From Annona cherimola (taxonomy: Eukaryota > Streptophyta > Magnoliopsida > Magnoliales > Annonaceae), in assembly GCA_030490835.1 (NCBI GenBank), contig CM059971.1, forward strand, positions 101,250,095 through 101,314,094: 64,000 bases of DNA, in the 5' to 3' direction. The position numbers and the translations under genes are program-made. Below, one piece after another: positions 25,189-35,304 of the stretch; position 1 is the first letter of the stretch, and each line of letters opens with the position of its first letter. The notes beneath the pieces are model-generated. The model was given only the letters and a program-made list of their open reading frames with translations. It had not been told where the DNA came from and made no database searches.

Positions 25189-27227
25189 TTAGATAAAAAA
25201 TCGTTGGTATAAAAATGTTTGAAACAGCAAAATACGATGTTGTAAAATAAGAGTCACAATGAAAAGTAAAGAGAATAATAGTAAAATAAATATGTTTGAT
25301 ATATAGGTAGTTGCATAAGAATAATTAAAAAACATAATAATTGTACGGGGATATGTGGAAAATAAAAAATTAAAGGTAGTTGTGAATAATTAAAAATTAA
25401 AGGTATGTCTAATAAGTAATACAATTTTAAGATGAAAATTTCTTGATGTAAAAGTTGTTAAATTTGTGGAAAAATGACGTGATATGATAGGTTTAATGAT
25501 GATGTGTAAAAATAATAATGTTAAAAATTGATAGGTTAAGTGTATGGGTGGTTAAAAATGATTAAAAATATTGTAGCTACATACGAAAATGTAAATAAAT
25601 AAATTTAAAATATAGTGGTTATGGAGAGTATAAAGTTTTTATTAAAAACGAATATGTCATTAAATTGAAAAGTTTAAGGTGAGAATTTTTATCAATGAAC
25701 AAACATACCCATGATATACATGCATATATAATGCACGTAAAAGTTTTTAATCCATGTGTTTTGTTAAAGTAAGATGTGTATATATATCAATAGTCAAGTG
25801 GAGCAAAGAATCTGCAATGGCCCTTGGTGGGTTTCCCCGCCACGAACTTTGGGTTACATTATCCAGGTGTGTTTAAAATCATAAATAACTCTACCAACGT
25901 GACAAATTAGTTAGATTTGAAATTTTTTTAATTAAAAAAAGGAAGCTTCGTAAGCACTCCTTGCATCCGGTTACATTCAGCTGTAAATGCAACGCAGAGA
26001 CACGCTTGTGAATGCCGTGCAGAGACATGCGTGGCTCTGCCATAAACTTTTCAAATCAACATTTTTCAAACTGAATCATTTTATATTATCCATCCATACA
26101 ATTAACATATATATTTTAATTTTATTATGTTTACTTTTCATCATTATTTACATCATGTCATATTATTTTATTCAATTATAAAAAAAATTGTATAAAAAAC
26201 TTTTCATTAAAAGTTTTATTTTGATCACTTTCCAAATGAACCTTAAATTTGAAAATGCGACATTCTTGTAATAAGAATGTACCATAACATTGTGTATCTA
26301 GATAAGGAAAAAACGAGTGATAATGAAAAAGGTGAGAAGTAAAGTTGTTGTAAGAGAAGAAAAATCTGACGCATTGTTTGGTAATAACGGCAAACAAGAA
26401 ACCATCTATTACATACTTTTCAAGAAATATTTGATTTTTCAATTACTTAACTGCTTTATTTTTCATTTTTATTATCTTATTTTAATTATTTTCAAATAAT
26501 TACACTAGTTCTTTGTACTTTACCAAGCCTCTCATTTCACTCTCCACAGTGATGGCTGAATCCAAAAATCGAATTTCGAAGACAAGGGAGCCCCTGTTTA
26601 TTTTTTGAGCCAAATGCAAGAAAAGATTGTATTTGATTTGTATAAAAACGAGTTTTTGACTTTTTTCAGGGTTGTTCACTTTGATATTTATTTTAACTTT
26701 ATTTTATTTGCTTATAATTATTACCAATATCATATCATATTATTTTAAAAACTTTTATATAAAATTTTTTATTAAAAAATTTCATCACTTTATAGACATG
26801 TTAGAAAAAAAAATTAACATAAAAATTTTTGAATTGGTAGAAAATGATATAATATAATAAAAATAGTGATGAAGAGTAAAATTAATCAATAAAGTTGAAA
26901 TAAACATATTAGTTTCATAGGTAATTGTGTAGAAATTATTAAAAAATAATGAAGTTATATAAGAATATCCGAAGAAATAATTAAAAAAATGATAATTGTG
27001 AAAAGTAAAAAGTTTTATATTGAAAAGTGTTTATTATATCCAAACGTGCCCCATGTATGACAAATGATTGAGAGAAAAAAATAACAATAAAATACATACA
27101 AGATGGTTGTACAAAAGGCATGAGATTTTTTTTAAAATGTAAAAAATATGAGAATTAAAAACATGAAAACGTTGACGTAATAAATATAAAAAGTTGTTGA
27201 TTAAATAGTTATAAAATCAAGTTAGAT
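25189..27227. other. Intergenic AT-rich DNA with several decayed MITE copies
   Basis: Degenerate copies related to the element at 24908 can be followed at about 25200-25390, 25410-25710, 26090-26240 (reverse sense) and 26800-27055, the last ending in a CCAAACGTGCCCC-like terminus. A short less AT-rich stretch at 25800-26040 is unique but shows no convincing gene. Confidence 0.4.
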
Positions 27228-27501
27228 AAAATCTGTACAAAAATGAGGCAACGAGGTCCCTCCCCCTCCTCCTCTTATCACACTAGCATTAAAAAAAAAA
27301 AAAAAAAAACCACACACACACACATGATTGCACCGAATTTGATGGAAAATTTCTATTTTGCAAAATCTGTACAAAAATGAGGCAACAGGGTCCCTCCCCC
27401 TCCTCCTCCTCTTACCACACTAGCATTAAAACAAAAACAAAAAAAAAAACCACACACACACACATGATTGCACCGAATTTGATGGAAAATTTCTATTTTG
27501 C
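27228..27501. repeat. Tandem duplication, two copies of about 134-140 bp
   Basis: Two adjacent near-identical copies start with AAAATCTGTACAAAAATGAG at 27228 and again at 27362. Both run through CCTCCCCCTCCTCC, an A-rich tract and a (CA)n tract, and end in TTTCTATTTTGC. They differ mostly in the length of the A-tract and a few substitutions, so the duplication is recent. Confidence 0.9.
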
Positions 27502-28018
27502 TTTACTTGATATCTAAATTGCCGATAAGGCGAATGTCAGTTGGCGTCAAAGATTAAAGATAAAGGTGGCCTTGCTATTCATGTACATTAAAAAGAAGAA
27601 GAAAATGAGGGGTAAAAAAAAGAGAGCCTGATTGGCCATGCCTGACGACAGCTTCCGGGGGAAAACCTTTGATTATATCCTCTCCTCCACTACCCTTTAC
27701 GGGCCTTCCTTTTAACCAGCGTGCTCCTACGAGGGACAAGCATGAGAAATTGAGAACATTCTTCTGCATTTCTCCTTCAATTGCCGGTGGTAGTTAAGAT
27801 CCAACCAAAGCAAATGTATAGCAACGATAATGATTCAATGGCTGCAGAAGGTCCTTCCGGTCGGTGTCCACGTACGTTCATGGCTTGATCCAATTCATCT
27901 CCGCGGCTGATATTAACGACCATGAAAGGATTGAGCGGGGGAATTCCCGGCGTGGAAGATATTGATTTTATATTTCGAGACGACTATCGATGAGCCAAAG
28001 CCCAAACGGGATTCAGTT
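27502..28018 (-). other. Likely 3' flank of the two-TM protein gene
   Basis: Unique sequence of moderate GC content directly downstream of the minus-strand gene ending at 28019. It may hold its 3' UTR. An open frame on the minus strand at 27575-27769 has no recognisable features. No transposon ends are seen. Confidence 0.35.
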
Positions 28019-28549
28019 TCACGTGGGCGCAACCGCGCTTCCTACTGCTGGCTTATCGTCTGCATTTTTTATTTCTGAACCCAGCACGACAACCCCGCCA
28101 AAACGGACTCGCCTGCCACCTGCCGGAGATCCCACCGGAGAGTCGCCGGCAACCCCAACAAGATGGGCTCCCTTAGCTCCGGTGGGAGAATCACCCGGAG
28201 ACGACGCGACTATTCTAGCCGTCCCATACGGCTTCGCCGACGCAAAGTTGACACTTTTGACGGGCAACCCACTCAGATTCTCCTCGTCGGAATCCACAAC
28301 GCATCTATGCGCCGCCGTCGCGAACCAAAATAGCCATGGAATTCCCACGAGTGCTATGCCGACGTATGGAAACCAATCGGTGTCTCTGCCTTCCGGGAAG
28401 ACGATATAGGCTACCAGAAATGATCCTCCTGTAACCGTGAAGATGAGAATTACGCATAAGACAACTATCACGTGCGTCGCCCCGGCTGTTTCCTCTTCGA
28501 ATTGCGGCATCGGCACGGATCGGGCAACTGTAGAAGAGAGTCGATGCAT
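28019..28549 (-). CDS. Uncharacterised plant protein with two transmembrane segments (176 aa)
   Basis: A single-exon gene. The start is taken at the ATG at 28549 (MHRLSSTVAR) because conserved-looking sequence begins there. The frame stays open to an ATG at 28678, but that extension is low-complexity (an Ala/Arg/Ser-rich run) and looks like leader. Membrane segment 1 covers residues 27-51 (VIVVLCVILIFTVTGGSFLV onward). A short polar loop with DTDWFPY follows, then segment 2 at residues 60-80 (ALVGIPWLFWFATAAHR). The roughly 95-residue C-terminal tail is rich in Gly, Pro, Ser and Val (SPGDSPTG, GDSPVGSPAGGRRVRF) and probably disordered. I recall similar small two-TM plant proteins without an assigned role, but give no function. 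The exon is much more GC-rich than its surroundings, and many A/G-ending codons in other frames produce shadow open frames. Confidence 0.75.
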   Translation of the reverse strand: MHRLSSTVARSVPMPQFEEETAGATHVIVVLCVILIFTVTGGSFLVAYIVFPEGRDTDWFPYVGIALVGIPWLFWFATAAHRCVVDSDEENLSGLPVKSVNFASAKPYGTARIVASSPGDSPTGAKGAHLVGVAGDSPVGSPAGGRRVRFGGVVVLGSEIKNADDKPAVGSAVAPT

Positions 28550-28930
28550 GGATCCTCCCTCTCGTTTATGGCGGGCTGCAGCGGCTGCACGGCTGGTCTG
28601 AAGGTGGCTTGCTAGGCTCGATCGTTGCGGCAATTCGCGTGTTGAATTGTTCAGAGTTTCGAACGCGACTGGAAACAAACGAGACGGAAGAGGGGATGGA
28701 GAGGCGAGAGGGAAGGGGAGAGGGAGAGAAGCGAAAAGCGCGGCGCTCTATACCAGATTGATGCGCCGTGAGGAACCGATCGATCTCATTAGCATACGTA
28801 CACACCAAGAAACTGGGCCGCGAATCGTGATTATTTCCCGACCCGGCAGAATGGAGCATTTCCGACCGTCATAAAGATTCGTGCTTTTTGCTTTTATGAG
28901 TACCTGCTGTTCATTTCAGTCAAACCTGTC
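28550..28930 (-). promoter_or_regulatory. Leader and promoter region of the two-TM protein gene
   Basis: GC-rich, pyrimidine-rich (on the minus strand) sequence upstream of the ATG at 28549, typical of a plant 5' leader. On the minus strand a TATA-like GGTATAGAG lies near 28755-28747. The position of the transcription start is not established. Confidence 0.35.
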
Positions 28931-29165
28931 TAAAAATATAATATTTTTTTGTCTTTTAAAAAAAAAATCATAAATGTATTAATTTAGTTATATTTAATCT
29001 ATAAACTAAAATTTACTATTTTTATATTTATTTTGAATTTTTAAATACAATAGTATTTAAGTCATTTTAAGTTCCTGGTTGATGGAGTAAATATAACTAA
29101 ATTAAAATATTTATGAAAAATTTAAAAACAAAAAATTATATTTTTGGAGTAGAACGAATGGAGAA
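28931..29165. mobile_element. AT-rich foldback MITE (about 235 bp)
   Basis: A hairpin-type palindrome: the left arm near 28931-29035 contains TTTAGTTATATTTAATC and ATAAACTAAAATTTACTA-like words, and the right arm near 29085-29165 gives inverted counterparts such as ATATAACTAAATTAAAAT. It resembles the other foldback elements in the window in size and composition. The exact ends are uncertain. Confidence 0.5.
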
Positions 29166-29276
29166 GATCTATTCTATTTATGAATGTTGTTATTTACACG
29201 TAGAAGTTTTATATCTAAAACTCTTTACTCTTATAAATTATTTTACTTTTTAATCATTTTACCACATTTTTCCATA

Positions 29277-30604
29277 TAAGCACCTCATTTTCAATTAGTT
29301 ATTAGTAATTTTTATACAATTGTCATATTTTTAATCATCCCATATAGAAGTGTTTGTTAAAATACAATCCTTTTTAAACTAAAATTTTTTAATTTAACAT
29401 TTTTTACTCTCCATGACTATTATGTTTTATAATTATTTTTTCATTTGTTTTAGACAATTACCTTATTTTTCAATCGTTTATATACCAATACAAATACATT
29501 TAACCAATCTATTTTAATTTTATTATACTCGCTCGTCATTACTACAAGTATCATATCATATTATTTTATCACATTTTAAATTTTCTTACACCAAAAACCT
29601 TTTGTCATAAGTTCTATCACTTCCTAAATGGGTGATTTGCAAATATAATTTCTTAGTTTGACTATAATTGCAAATATATTTATATAGTTTCAACAATTAC
29701 AAATTACCTTGCATGGTTTGACTATAATTGTAAATATACTCACACTATTACAATGCAGCTATTTCACTGTTATGGCGTGAGTATATTTGCAAAAATTTGC
29801 AAACTATGTAGATATATTTACAGTTTCAAAAATTAAGTGAGTATATATAGTTTTTGAAAGTATATTCGGGTAGTTGCAATTTTTTTGCAAATATACCCAC
29901 ACCATAATACTACACTGACCGCATCATAATGATATCAGTATAAGCACCTAATTTTCAATAAGCTATTAGTAATTTTTATACAACTATCATATTTTTAATC
30001 ATCACGTATAGAAGTGCTTGTTAAAATACAATCATTTTCAAACTAAAATTTCTTAATCTAACACATTTTAATCTACATGACTATTATATTTTATAATTAT
30101 TTTTTCATTTGTTTTTATACAACTACCTTTTTTTCAATCATTTATATACCAAAACAAATACATCTAATCAATCTATTTTAATTTTATTATACTTGTTTAT
30201 CATTATTACCTATGTTATATCATATCGTTTTATCACATTTCAAATTTTCTTACACCAAAAACCATTTGTCATAAGTTCTATGACTTCCTAAATAGGTGAT
30301 TTGCAAATATACCCTCTAATTTAACCATGATTGCAAATATATTTACATAGTTTTAATAATTACAAATTACCTTGCATGGTTTGACTATAATTGTAAATAT
30401 GCCCACACTATTACAACGCAACTAATGCACTATTGTGGCGTGAGCATATTTGCAAAAATTTGTAAACTATGTAGGTATATTTATAATTTAAAAAATTAAG
30501 TGGGTATATATAGTTTTCGCAAGTATACTTAGGTAGTTGCAAACTTGTTGCAAATATACCCACATTATAACGATGCGTTGACGACATCCTAATGACATGA
30601 GTAT
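29277..30604. repeat. 664-bp tandem duplication of AT-rich intergenic DNA
   Basis: The block starting TAAGCACCTCATTTTCAA at 29277 is followed, with an offset of 664 bp, by a second copy starting TAAGCACCTAATTTTCAA at 29941. Both contain a MITE-like segment in reverse sense (AAATTTTCTTACACCAAAAAC) and a segment full of words like TTGCAAATATACCCACA. The copies differ by scattered substitutions, so the duplication is older than the one at 27228. Confidence 0.88.
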
Positions 30605-31693
30605 ATTTGCAATTATGGTCAAACTATATAGAGTAATTTGCAAAATTTGAAACTATATGAGTATATTTAGAATTATGATCAAACTATACAAATATATGTA
30701 CAAATTATCCATTCCCGAACACACCTATATCATATAAATTTATTTTCTTTTATTTTAATAATTTTTACACTACAACTTTTTCTTCTATAGGGTGTTTGGT
30801 TGGAAGTAAAATTTTTTTATAAAATATTTTTAGAATAAAAGTTGTCAATTTGGTAGCCACGAGATATGGATAGCAACGAAGTCTGTAAAATAAAGTTAAA
30901 ACATATAAGTTAATTGTACAGGAAGCTGTGTGAAAATGATTAAAAAGTACAGTTGTTCGCATAGAAAATTATGAAAAAAAATTAAAAATATAATAATTAT
31001 AAAGAGCGAAATGTTTTTTTGTTAACATTTCTTTACTTTCCAAATACACTCTATTTACATCTAAAGTACCAATTTTTAAAATGAATTAGAAAATCAATTT
31101 AATGATTCGATTAGTCATAAATGATTATTGGACTAACTAAATTGCAAAAAAATAAATGGGTGCGATCTTCTCCTCTGACATCAATAATACCCTTCGAGTA
31201 TAAAAGTATAGAATAAAAATACATGAATTTTCAAAAATAATAAAACTTGATTTATATATAATACGCACTTAGGTTAATTATTTTATCAAAAATTTTAAAA
31301 ATATGAGTGTTATGGTCGATGGTAGATGGCCATTAAGTTGAGATAAATAAATAATATTATATGACAAACAACAGATAATAATATTAATGTACAAGGTGAA
31401 CTGAATTTTCAAAGGAGAGTGACGACGACGAAGTAATATAATGAATCTGTAAGGCCTCACAACTCGTTTCATCCAATCATATTTTCTCAGAGAAACCCAT
31501 TGGATTATCCAATAGACTGTTTATGGTGATTTATTAGATGGGACGAGAAATTTTCACTCACATTTTTTTATTTCCAATGCATGACAATGATTAAAATAGG
31601 ACAGGAATGGGATGGAGACATGAACATACAAAATAACACGAGCGTATTTGGGAAATAATGATTATTTTTTAGCGGCATTTCACTGTTCATAGC
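30605..31693. other. Intergenic: MITE relative at 30789-31051, otherwise featureless
   Basis: At 30789-31051 lies a decayed member of the GGGTGTGTTTGG-type MITE family: GGGTGTTTGGTTGGAAG on the left, TTTCCAAATACACTC on the right, and family words such as AAAATAAAGTTAAAACA between. The rest, to the hAT element at 31694, is AT-rich with no gene or clear repeat ends. Confidence 0.5.
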
Positions 31694-33145
31694 CAGTGTT
31701 ATTAAAACCGGGCCGGACCGGCCGGTCCGACCGGGAACCGGTCCCGCGTCCGGTTCGATCCAATACGGTTCGGTTCAATAACCAGAAACCGTCCGAACCG
31801 GTGAACCGGCGGTCGAACCGTATTTACCGGTTCAATCGGGTTCGACCGGTCGGTCAATAACCAAAAATGGGAACGCCTGCCTGGCCTGATGCCCTCTTCT
31901 TCTTCCCCGTTTCAAAACCCTAGCGCTACCTCGCGCCCGCGCCCACGCCCTCCTGCCTCGGCCCAGTCCTCGTCGGTCGCCCTCATTGCCGGCGCCGACG
32001 CCCTCTTCTTCTTCCTCTTCGTCGTATGCATCCATAGCATCGGCGCCAGCAGGATCCCGCGTCCCGCCACTCCCGCATCCGGCGCCAGCAGGATCCCGCG
32101 CATTCGTCGTCTTCCTCGCCGTCTGCCTGCCTGTGCAGTCCGCCTGCCCACACAGTCCGCCGGCCCTCGTCTTCCTCGCTGGGCAACGCTGCCGCCCGCG
32201 CACGCCCCTGCCTGCGTTGTCCGCCGTCTGCCTTCATCTTCCTCTTTTTGTCGTCGGGCACGCGCTACCTGCCGCCTGCGCCGTCTGCCTCTGGTCGTCC
32301 GTCGCCGTCTGCCTCTGGTCGTCCGTCGCCGTCTGCCTCGCCGTCGCCGTCTGCCTCTGCCACAGTCACCGTCTGCCTCGCCGTCCGTCTCTGCCTGCGT
32401 ACGGTACTACTCATGCGTTAATTAGATATTCAAATTTCAAATTTAGAATTTTAAATTATAACATATTTTAAAATGTTTAGTATTCTTAGTTTTAAAATGT
32501 TTAGTATTCTTAGTTTTAAAAAATTAAAAATCAAAAATCAAAATAAAAATATAAAATACCAAATATATTTTAAAAATACCAGATTTTAGTTTTACAACAT
32601 GAAAATAATCAAATATATTTTAGTTAAATAATTTTATGAAAATAACCTAAGTACATAATTACATATTGCAATCCTAGCTCAAGGTGTAAATTTAATAATA
32701 TTGCTAACAAATTAACAAATTAACTATAGTTAATAAAATATTATAATTAATTAAATGATATCGCATCTTGCATAAATAACTAAATATGCAACCACTATTT
32801 CAATTAACTGTATGGTTGATGCACTTTTGCATGATTTGAGGAAAGAAGGTCAAATGACAAATGATAAATATGAATAGTTGATTATAAGGAATATGTAGTT
32901 AATTTTTTAAAACTCGTTATTAATTTTTTTCCTGCATATTTTGTTCTTATATTGTGGTCCTTAAAATCCAACATATATATTTAAGATTTATAAAAATATA
33001 AGTTTATCAATATATTTAATTATTTATTTAAAATTTAAAAAAAATAATATTTATTACATCATAAATATGTCATGCTGACGTCACCGGTTCGAACCAAACC
33101 AGTTCCTTTACCGGTTCAATCACCGGTTCGGTTCTGACAACATTG
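31694..33145. mobile_element. Non-autonomous hAT element (1,452 bp) with GC-rich cargo, 8-bp TSD TTCATAGC
   Basis: The left end CAGTGTTATTAAAACCG and right end CGGTTCTGACAACATTG are imperfect inverted complements, and perfect copies of TTCATAGC flank the element (31686-31693 and 33146-33153). Subterminal sequence is saturated with ACCGG/CCGGT words on both sides (31710-31860 and 33080-33140). The interior is in two parts. 31860-32420 is a strikingly GC-rich block with internal tandem words such as GGCGCCAGCAGGATCCCGCG (twice) and CCGTCTGCCTCTGGTCGTCC (twice). 32425-33070 is AT-rich. No transposase is visible, and the Pro/Arg/Ser-rich frames of the GC block look like translated repeats. Confidence 0.88.
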
Positions 33146-33204
33146 TTCATAGCTAAAATGTGATAAGAATGGGATGAAGACACGGACATATAAATTAGCA
33201 CGAG

Positions 33205-33445
33205 TGTGTCTGTGAAGTGGAAGATTTTTTGTACAAAAAATTAAAAGTTTTTAAAATTGTATAAAAAGATGTGATACAATAAGAGTAATAATAATGAGTA
33301 AAAAATAATATAATCAAAATAAATAAGTTATTTACATTGATGGTTGTATGAAAGTGATTGAAAAATAAAAAACTGTACAAGAAGATTTAAAAAAGATAAA
33401 AAATGAAATAGTTGCAGAGAGTAAAGAAATTTTTTAATTCGAACA
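33205..33445 (+). mobile_element. Decayed copy of the GGGTGTGTTTGG-type MITE
   Basis: Family words are recognisable in order: AAAAAGATGTGATACAATAA, AATAATATAATCAAAATAAA and GAAATAGTTGCAGAGAGTAA. The terminal repeats are eroded and no duplication of the target can be read. Confidence 0.5.
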
Positions 33446-33929
33446 ATTTTATTATTATTTTTGAACAACGAACAATTTTATCATTAAACCAATGATTTTA
33501 ACGTGACTGCATGATGCTTCCACGTCAAATTATCCCCATTGGCTAAATGTTATAGATCCGCAATTTAAATAAATTGTCGTTTAGGTTGGAAATTTGAATA
33601 ATTACGAGTATCGGGGAAAATTATATTGAAAATAAAAAATATATTATTAAATTTCGAGGATAAAGAAAGAATTTTTAAATAAGAAATTTCATTTATCCAT
33701 ATCCCGTCTCCTTCCCATGAAAGCTTATCCATAGCATCTTTGAGATAATATCGAATAGGTGGGTCGGATGAAGTAAAAATTTTCGCACTTACAATATAAT
33801 ATTTTAATTAGTTTTAAACATATAGCCGTACTTTTCCATTTATAATGATATTTGTTCAGTTGTAATAAAATTTCCATTTTCAAGTTTACCACAACCCCAA
33901 TCAGAATTCACCCCATTCTAACAAACTAA

Positions 33930-34211
33930 GGGTGTGTTTGGTAACGAATAAAACTTTTTATCAAAAGTTTCTGAGAGTAAAAATTGTCAGATGATGTGAT
34001 ATGATAGGAATAATGACGAGTAGTAAAGAGGATAAAGTCAAAATAGATATGTTAGTTGTGTAGATAATTGTGTAAAAATAATTGAAAAGTATGGTAGTCG
34101 TATAGTAAAATGCGAAAAAATGATTAAAAATATATGATAGTTATGGAGAGTAAAAAGTTTTAGATTGAAAAGTTTAAACTTTACATTTTCTATCAATTGT
34201 CAAACACATCC
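33930..34211 (+). mobile_element. Tourist/Harbinger-like MITE, 282 bp, TSD TAA
   Basis: The left terminus is GGGTGTGTTTGGTAACG and the right terminus ATTGTCAAACACATCC. TAA is present on both sides (33927-33929 and 34212-34214). The interior is collinear with the copy at 24908-25188 and nearly the same length, in the same orientation. Confidence 0.82.
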
Positions 34212-34412
34212 TAAATGATCAGACAACGCATGAAATGAACTCACGACAAGGGTGCCATCGACATACGCCACAAGGTTTCATCCCTTTTTTTTTTTTTTTA
34301 TGAGACACAAGGTTACATCCTTTGACCGGAAGGCTGCAACGAAAATCTACTTCGCTGGGCGTGATCTGCCCCTAGGAATAGTCCTTGCCCTCTTCAACGA
34401 CACGCATGCAGC

Positions 34413-34998
34413 TAGGGGTGTTAATGGTCATGGTCAACCCGTCAACCCGCTCGTCTAACTAGTTTATAAATGAGTTTGGGTTAAGATTTTCGAATAGATG
34501 GATTGTAATCCGCTAACCCGTTTAATCATTTAATTAAATAAATGTATTAGGGATGAAATTTTATAAATCGTCAACCTGTTTAGTAATCCATTTAACCCAT
34601 ATAACCTGTTCAACCCGTTTAATTCATTCAACTCATTTAACTCGCTTAACTCGTTAAAGTTTTTTATATATATACATGTAAACTCTTTTGTTATTTTTTT
34701 CTCTAAGTTTTCCTTACGTCACTTAATTTTCATTTTTCCACTGCTGTTCTAATTCAATTTTTCCGCTACTGCCCTATTTCCATTTTCCATACACCGAAAA
34801 TACTATCTTTTTCTCTTTCTTGCAAGATCATCATCTCCGAGAGTTTAGACTTTCAGGTTATTTGCTATATAACCCGTTAATAACCCACCAACCTATTTAT
34901 TTGAATGAGTTGTAAATGGATTAAAATTAAGATATTTTAAATAAGTTAATAAACCTACTTAAATTAAGATATTTTAAATGAGTTTGGATTACGATTTC
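34413..34998 (+). repeat. hAT-like repeat reaching the promoter of the CCCH gene
   Basis: This starts TAGGGGTGTTAATGGTC and is collinear with 9133-9654: ATTCATTCAACTCATTTAAC words, then a TA-rich stretch, then ACATGTAAACTCTTTTG. It breaks off near 34998, before the right terminal repeat seen at 9640-9654. Unique, GC-richer sequence then leads to the start codon at 35305. It is a truncated element, and its insertion side can only be read on the left. Confidence 0.7.
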
Positions 34999-35304
34999 GC
35001 AGCCTCCCCGGTCCTCGAAAATCACGACCAGTCGCCCGCATGGGGCTGAACTACTCGGGAAATTCACGCCTTGTTTCTGTTAAATCGCCTCCCGATCCCC
35101 GGAATTCACGCAAGCCGACCTTCACCGAGTCGGATGGGCGATATCCGTTTCGCGATGTCAAAACCGATGGCATAAACTCGCCTCTGATCGCCGCGACTTC
35201 TAACATCGTTCTCCTCGTTCCGACGCGACGCGAAATGCGATCGACACACCAGGAAAAAATACAGAAGAATTGAAGGAAAGGAAGACTCCCGATCGCTCGC
35301 AGGC
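34999..35304 (+). promoter_or_regulatory. 5' leader/promoter of the CCCH zinc-finger gene
   Basis: About 300 bp of unique, relatively GC-rich sequence between a truncated repeat and the start codon. It contains a purine-rich stretch just before the ATG (AAGGAAAGGAAGACTCCC). No clear TATA box is seen, and core promoter elements cannot be assigned. Confidence 0.35.

Noticed and set aside
28550..28678. Upstream ATG extending the two-TM protein by 43 residues
   Set aside because: The extension is low-complexity and lies in leader-like sequence; the MHRLSS start fits the conserved part better. It is not excluded.
31889..32471. Several 80-178 codon open frames on both strands
   Set aside because: They lie in the GC-rich repetitive cargo of a hAT element, are Arg/Pro/Ser/Ala-rich in every frame and show no domain.
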